The notes below the pieces were generated by a model. That model ran no database searches, was not told where the DNA came from, and was given only the letters and a program-made list of their open reading frames with translations. Below are positions 49,567-50,903 of a stretch of DNA of 50,903 nt, piece after piece. The first letter of the stretch is position 1, and every line of letters starts with the position of its first letter. The position numbers and the translations under genes are program-made. This DNA comes from Pyrinomonadaceae bacterium (GTDB lineage Bacteria; Acidobacteriota; Blastocatellia; Pyrinomonadales; Pyrinomonadaceae), in contig JAIBCA010000147.1 in NCBI GenBank assembly GCA_019694345.1, positions 1 through 50,903 on the forward strand, written 5' to 3'.

Positions 49567-50903
49567 ATGAAAGAGGAAAATGACAGACAAGATGAATTGC
49601 CGAACGAGGTGGTGACCAGGACCCGACCGCCGAGTTTGATGCGTAATTACGTCAGCTTCGTCGGGATCGCGATCGCAACGGCTGCTATTACCAGCGATCT
49701 GCTTCTCTTTCTGATCGAGATCACCTCCGCGACGGAAAATGCCTACATAGGTATCCTTACCTACATCATACTGCCCTCGATCATGATCTTCGGCCTTTTT
49801 GTGGTCGCGGTCGGGATGATCATAGAAAGGCGGCGGCGGCGGACCAGGACTCCGGAAGAGGTTTTGGAGTATCCGATGCTGGATCTCAACAATCCTCACA
49901 CCCGACGCTCGTTCATGGTGTTTATGGTGGTGACGCTGGTGTTCATCTCCGCGAGCGCATTCGGCAGCTACAAGGCATTTGAGTACTCCGAATCAGTCAC
50001 GTTTTGCGGCGAAACCTGCCACTCGGTCATGAAACCTGAATTTTTGGCCTACAAGGCCGGAGCTCATGCTCGTGTCCGTTGTGTCGATTGTCACGTTGGA
50101 TCGGGTGCGGACTGGTATGTGAGGTCAAAACTGTCGGGTGCCTACCAGCTTTACTCGGTGTCATTCAACAAATACTCGCGGCCGATCGGCTCGCCGGTCC
50201 ACAATCTGCGTCCGGCCCCGGAAACCTGCGAACAGTGCCACTGGCCCGAGAAATTCTTCGGCGGCATGCTGAAGGTGTTTGACCGGTTTGGCAATGACGA
50301 GAAGAATACCCTTCACGAGCGGCGACTGCTGATCAATGTCGGCGGCAGCAGCCCGGCGACAGGCAAGGTGACGGGTATCCATTGGCACGTAAATCCCGAA
50401 AATGAGGTGAACTATGTCTCGATCGACGAACGTCGGCAAGAAATTCCGTGGGTCAGTTCGAAGGACAAGGACGGTAAGATAATCGAGTATTTTGACCGCA
50501 GCAAGCCGGCGACCGCTGAGCAGATCGCGAATGGCAGGAAGCGTAAAATGGACTGCGTTGATTGCCACAACCGCCCCGCTCATATGTATCTGCCGCCGGA
50601 TCTTGCAGTTGATAAATCGTTTGCCTCGGGCAGATTGGATCAATCGCTGCCTTTCCTGAAGCGTCAGGCGGTCGCCTTGCTCAGCGGTGCATACGAGACC
50701 AATGATCAGGCACTGGCAGCCATCGACACGGGCCTAAAGGAATTTTACCGTGCGAGCTACCCTGATATTTCGTCAAAACGTCAGGATTCGATCTCGGCGG
50801 CGTCGCTCGAACTGCAGCGTATATATCAAAACTATTTCTTCCCGGAAATGAAGACCAACTGGCAGACGCATCCCAACAATGCCGGACACCTTAACTCGCC
50901 GGG
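49567..50903 (+). CDS. NapC/NirT-type multihaem quinol dehydrogenase (3' end missing)
   Basis: The reading frame is open from ATG 49567 to the window end (about 445 residues). Three transmembrane helices lie near residues 28-50, 60-87 and 114-133. The third leads into a haem domain as in NapC/NrfH. Haem sites seen are CGETCH at 147 (a CX3CH form), CVDCH at 172, CEQCH at 221 and CVDCH at 330. The block FCGETCHSVMKPEF is typical of the family, in which the nearby Met can ligate haem 1. It should oxidise menaquinol and pass electrons to the periplasmic cytochromes encoded upstream. The C-terminus lies outside the window. Confidence 0.9.
   Translation, partial: MKEENDRQDELPNEVVTRTRPPSLMRNYVSFVGIAIATAAITSDLLLFLIEITSATENAYIGILTYIILPSIMIFGLFVVAVGMIIERRRRRTRTPEEVLEYPMLDLNNPHTRRSFMVFMVVTLVFISASAFGSYKAFEYSESVTFCGETCHSVMKPEFLAYKAGAHARVRCVDCHVGSGADWYVRSKLSGAYQLYSVSFNKYSRPIGSPVHNLRPAPETCEQCHWPEKFFGGMLKVFDRFGNDEKNTLHERRLLINVGGSSPATGKVTGIHWHVNPENEVNYVSIDERRQEIPWVSSKDKDGKIIEYFDRSKPATAEQIANGRKRKMDCVDCHNRPAHMYLPPDLAVDKSFASGRLDQSLPFLKRQAVALLSGAYETNDQALAAIDTGLKEFYRASYPDISSKRQDSISAASLELQRIYQNYFFPEMKTNWQTHPNNAGHLNSP

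Noticed and set aside
1..50903. CRISPR array, prophage, transposase or rRNA genes
   Set aside because: No regularly spaced repeats, phage or transposase motifs, or rRNA-like sequence were seen.
1..50903. Frequent GATCG/CGATCG words as a HIP-like repeat
   Set aside because: They look abundant by eye but occur mostly inside genes as Asp/Ile/Arg codons; without counts against a codon-matched background I cannot claim enrichment.

Overview
The window looks like chromosomal DNA from a Gram-negative bacterium, most probably an Acidobacteriota of the Blastocatellia/Pyrinomonadales type. This is a moderate-confidence reading. It rests on moderately high GC, a secreted M28 peptidase with a PA-type insert, DUF2807, DUF445 and DUF5335 proteins, a c-type haem protein with VCBS repeats, and System II cytochrome c maturation next to multihaem cytochromes. 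It covers the replication-origin neighbourhood. No IS element, prophage or CRISPR array was seen.

Left part (1-16 kb), mostly minus strand. A long co-directional run goes S1/P1-type nuclease, M20 peptidase, selC (tRNA-Sec), dprA, YkgJ-like cysteine-cluster protein, topA, methyltransferase. The M28 peptidase follows with its own terminator. A GNAT gene at the left edge has an 86-bp imperfect inverted-repeat element between a strong ribosome site/ATG and the rest of its frame. Plus-strand SRPBCC, DoxX and MATE genes precede dnaN.

Origin (16.8-19.2 kb). dnaA and dnaN lie on the minus strand. The gap between them holds a perfect DnaA box, several near-matches, a GC patch, a TAG-type DnaA-trio-like run and an AT-rich stretch, in the order of a basal unwinding system. 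A second DnaA-box cluster lies upstream of dnaA, so a bipartite oriC is plausible. The classical rpmH-rnpA-yidD-yidC-jag-mnmE block is divergent from dnaA but about 9.5 kb away. Between them are a NuiA-like protein, an ABC exporter with a DUF2807 protein, DUF445, purM, a transglutaminase-like protein and purN. rpmH (48 codons) lies wholly inside a 5'-extended rnpA frame, as in Thermus.

Right part (33-51 kb). Stress genes (Hsp20, a small membrane protein, DUF5335, a PNPOx-like flavoprotein, two universal stress proteins) surround a sigma-54 activator/hybrid histidine kinase pair. They are followed by cytochrome c maturation genes (ResB, CcsA, TPR), a haem-binding VCBS protein, two nine-CXXCH cytochromes, a monohaem cytochrome c and a NapC/NirT-like quinol dehydrogenase cut by the window end. 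Seven sites resemble sigma-54 -24/-12 promoters, five of them at or within one base of consensus. A 16-bp palindromic pattern (YGYG-N8-CRCR) recurs upstream of them. This suggests one sigma-54 regulon joining a stress response to an anaerobic or low-oxygen electron-transfer module, probably run by the two-component system in its middle. That link is inferred from sequence only.
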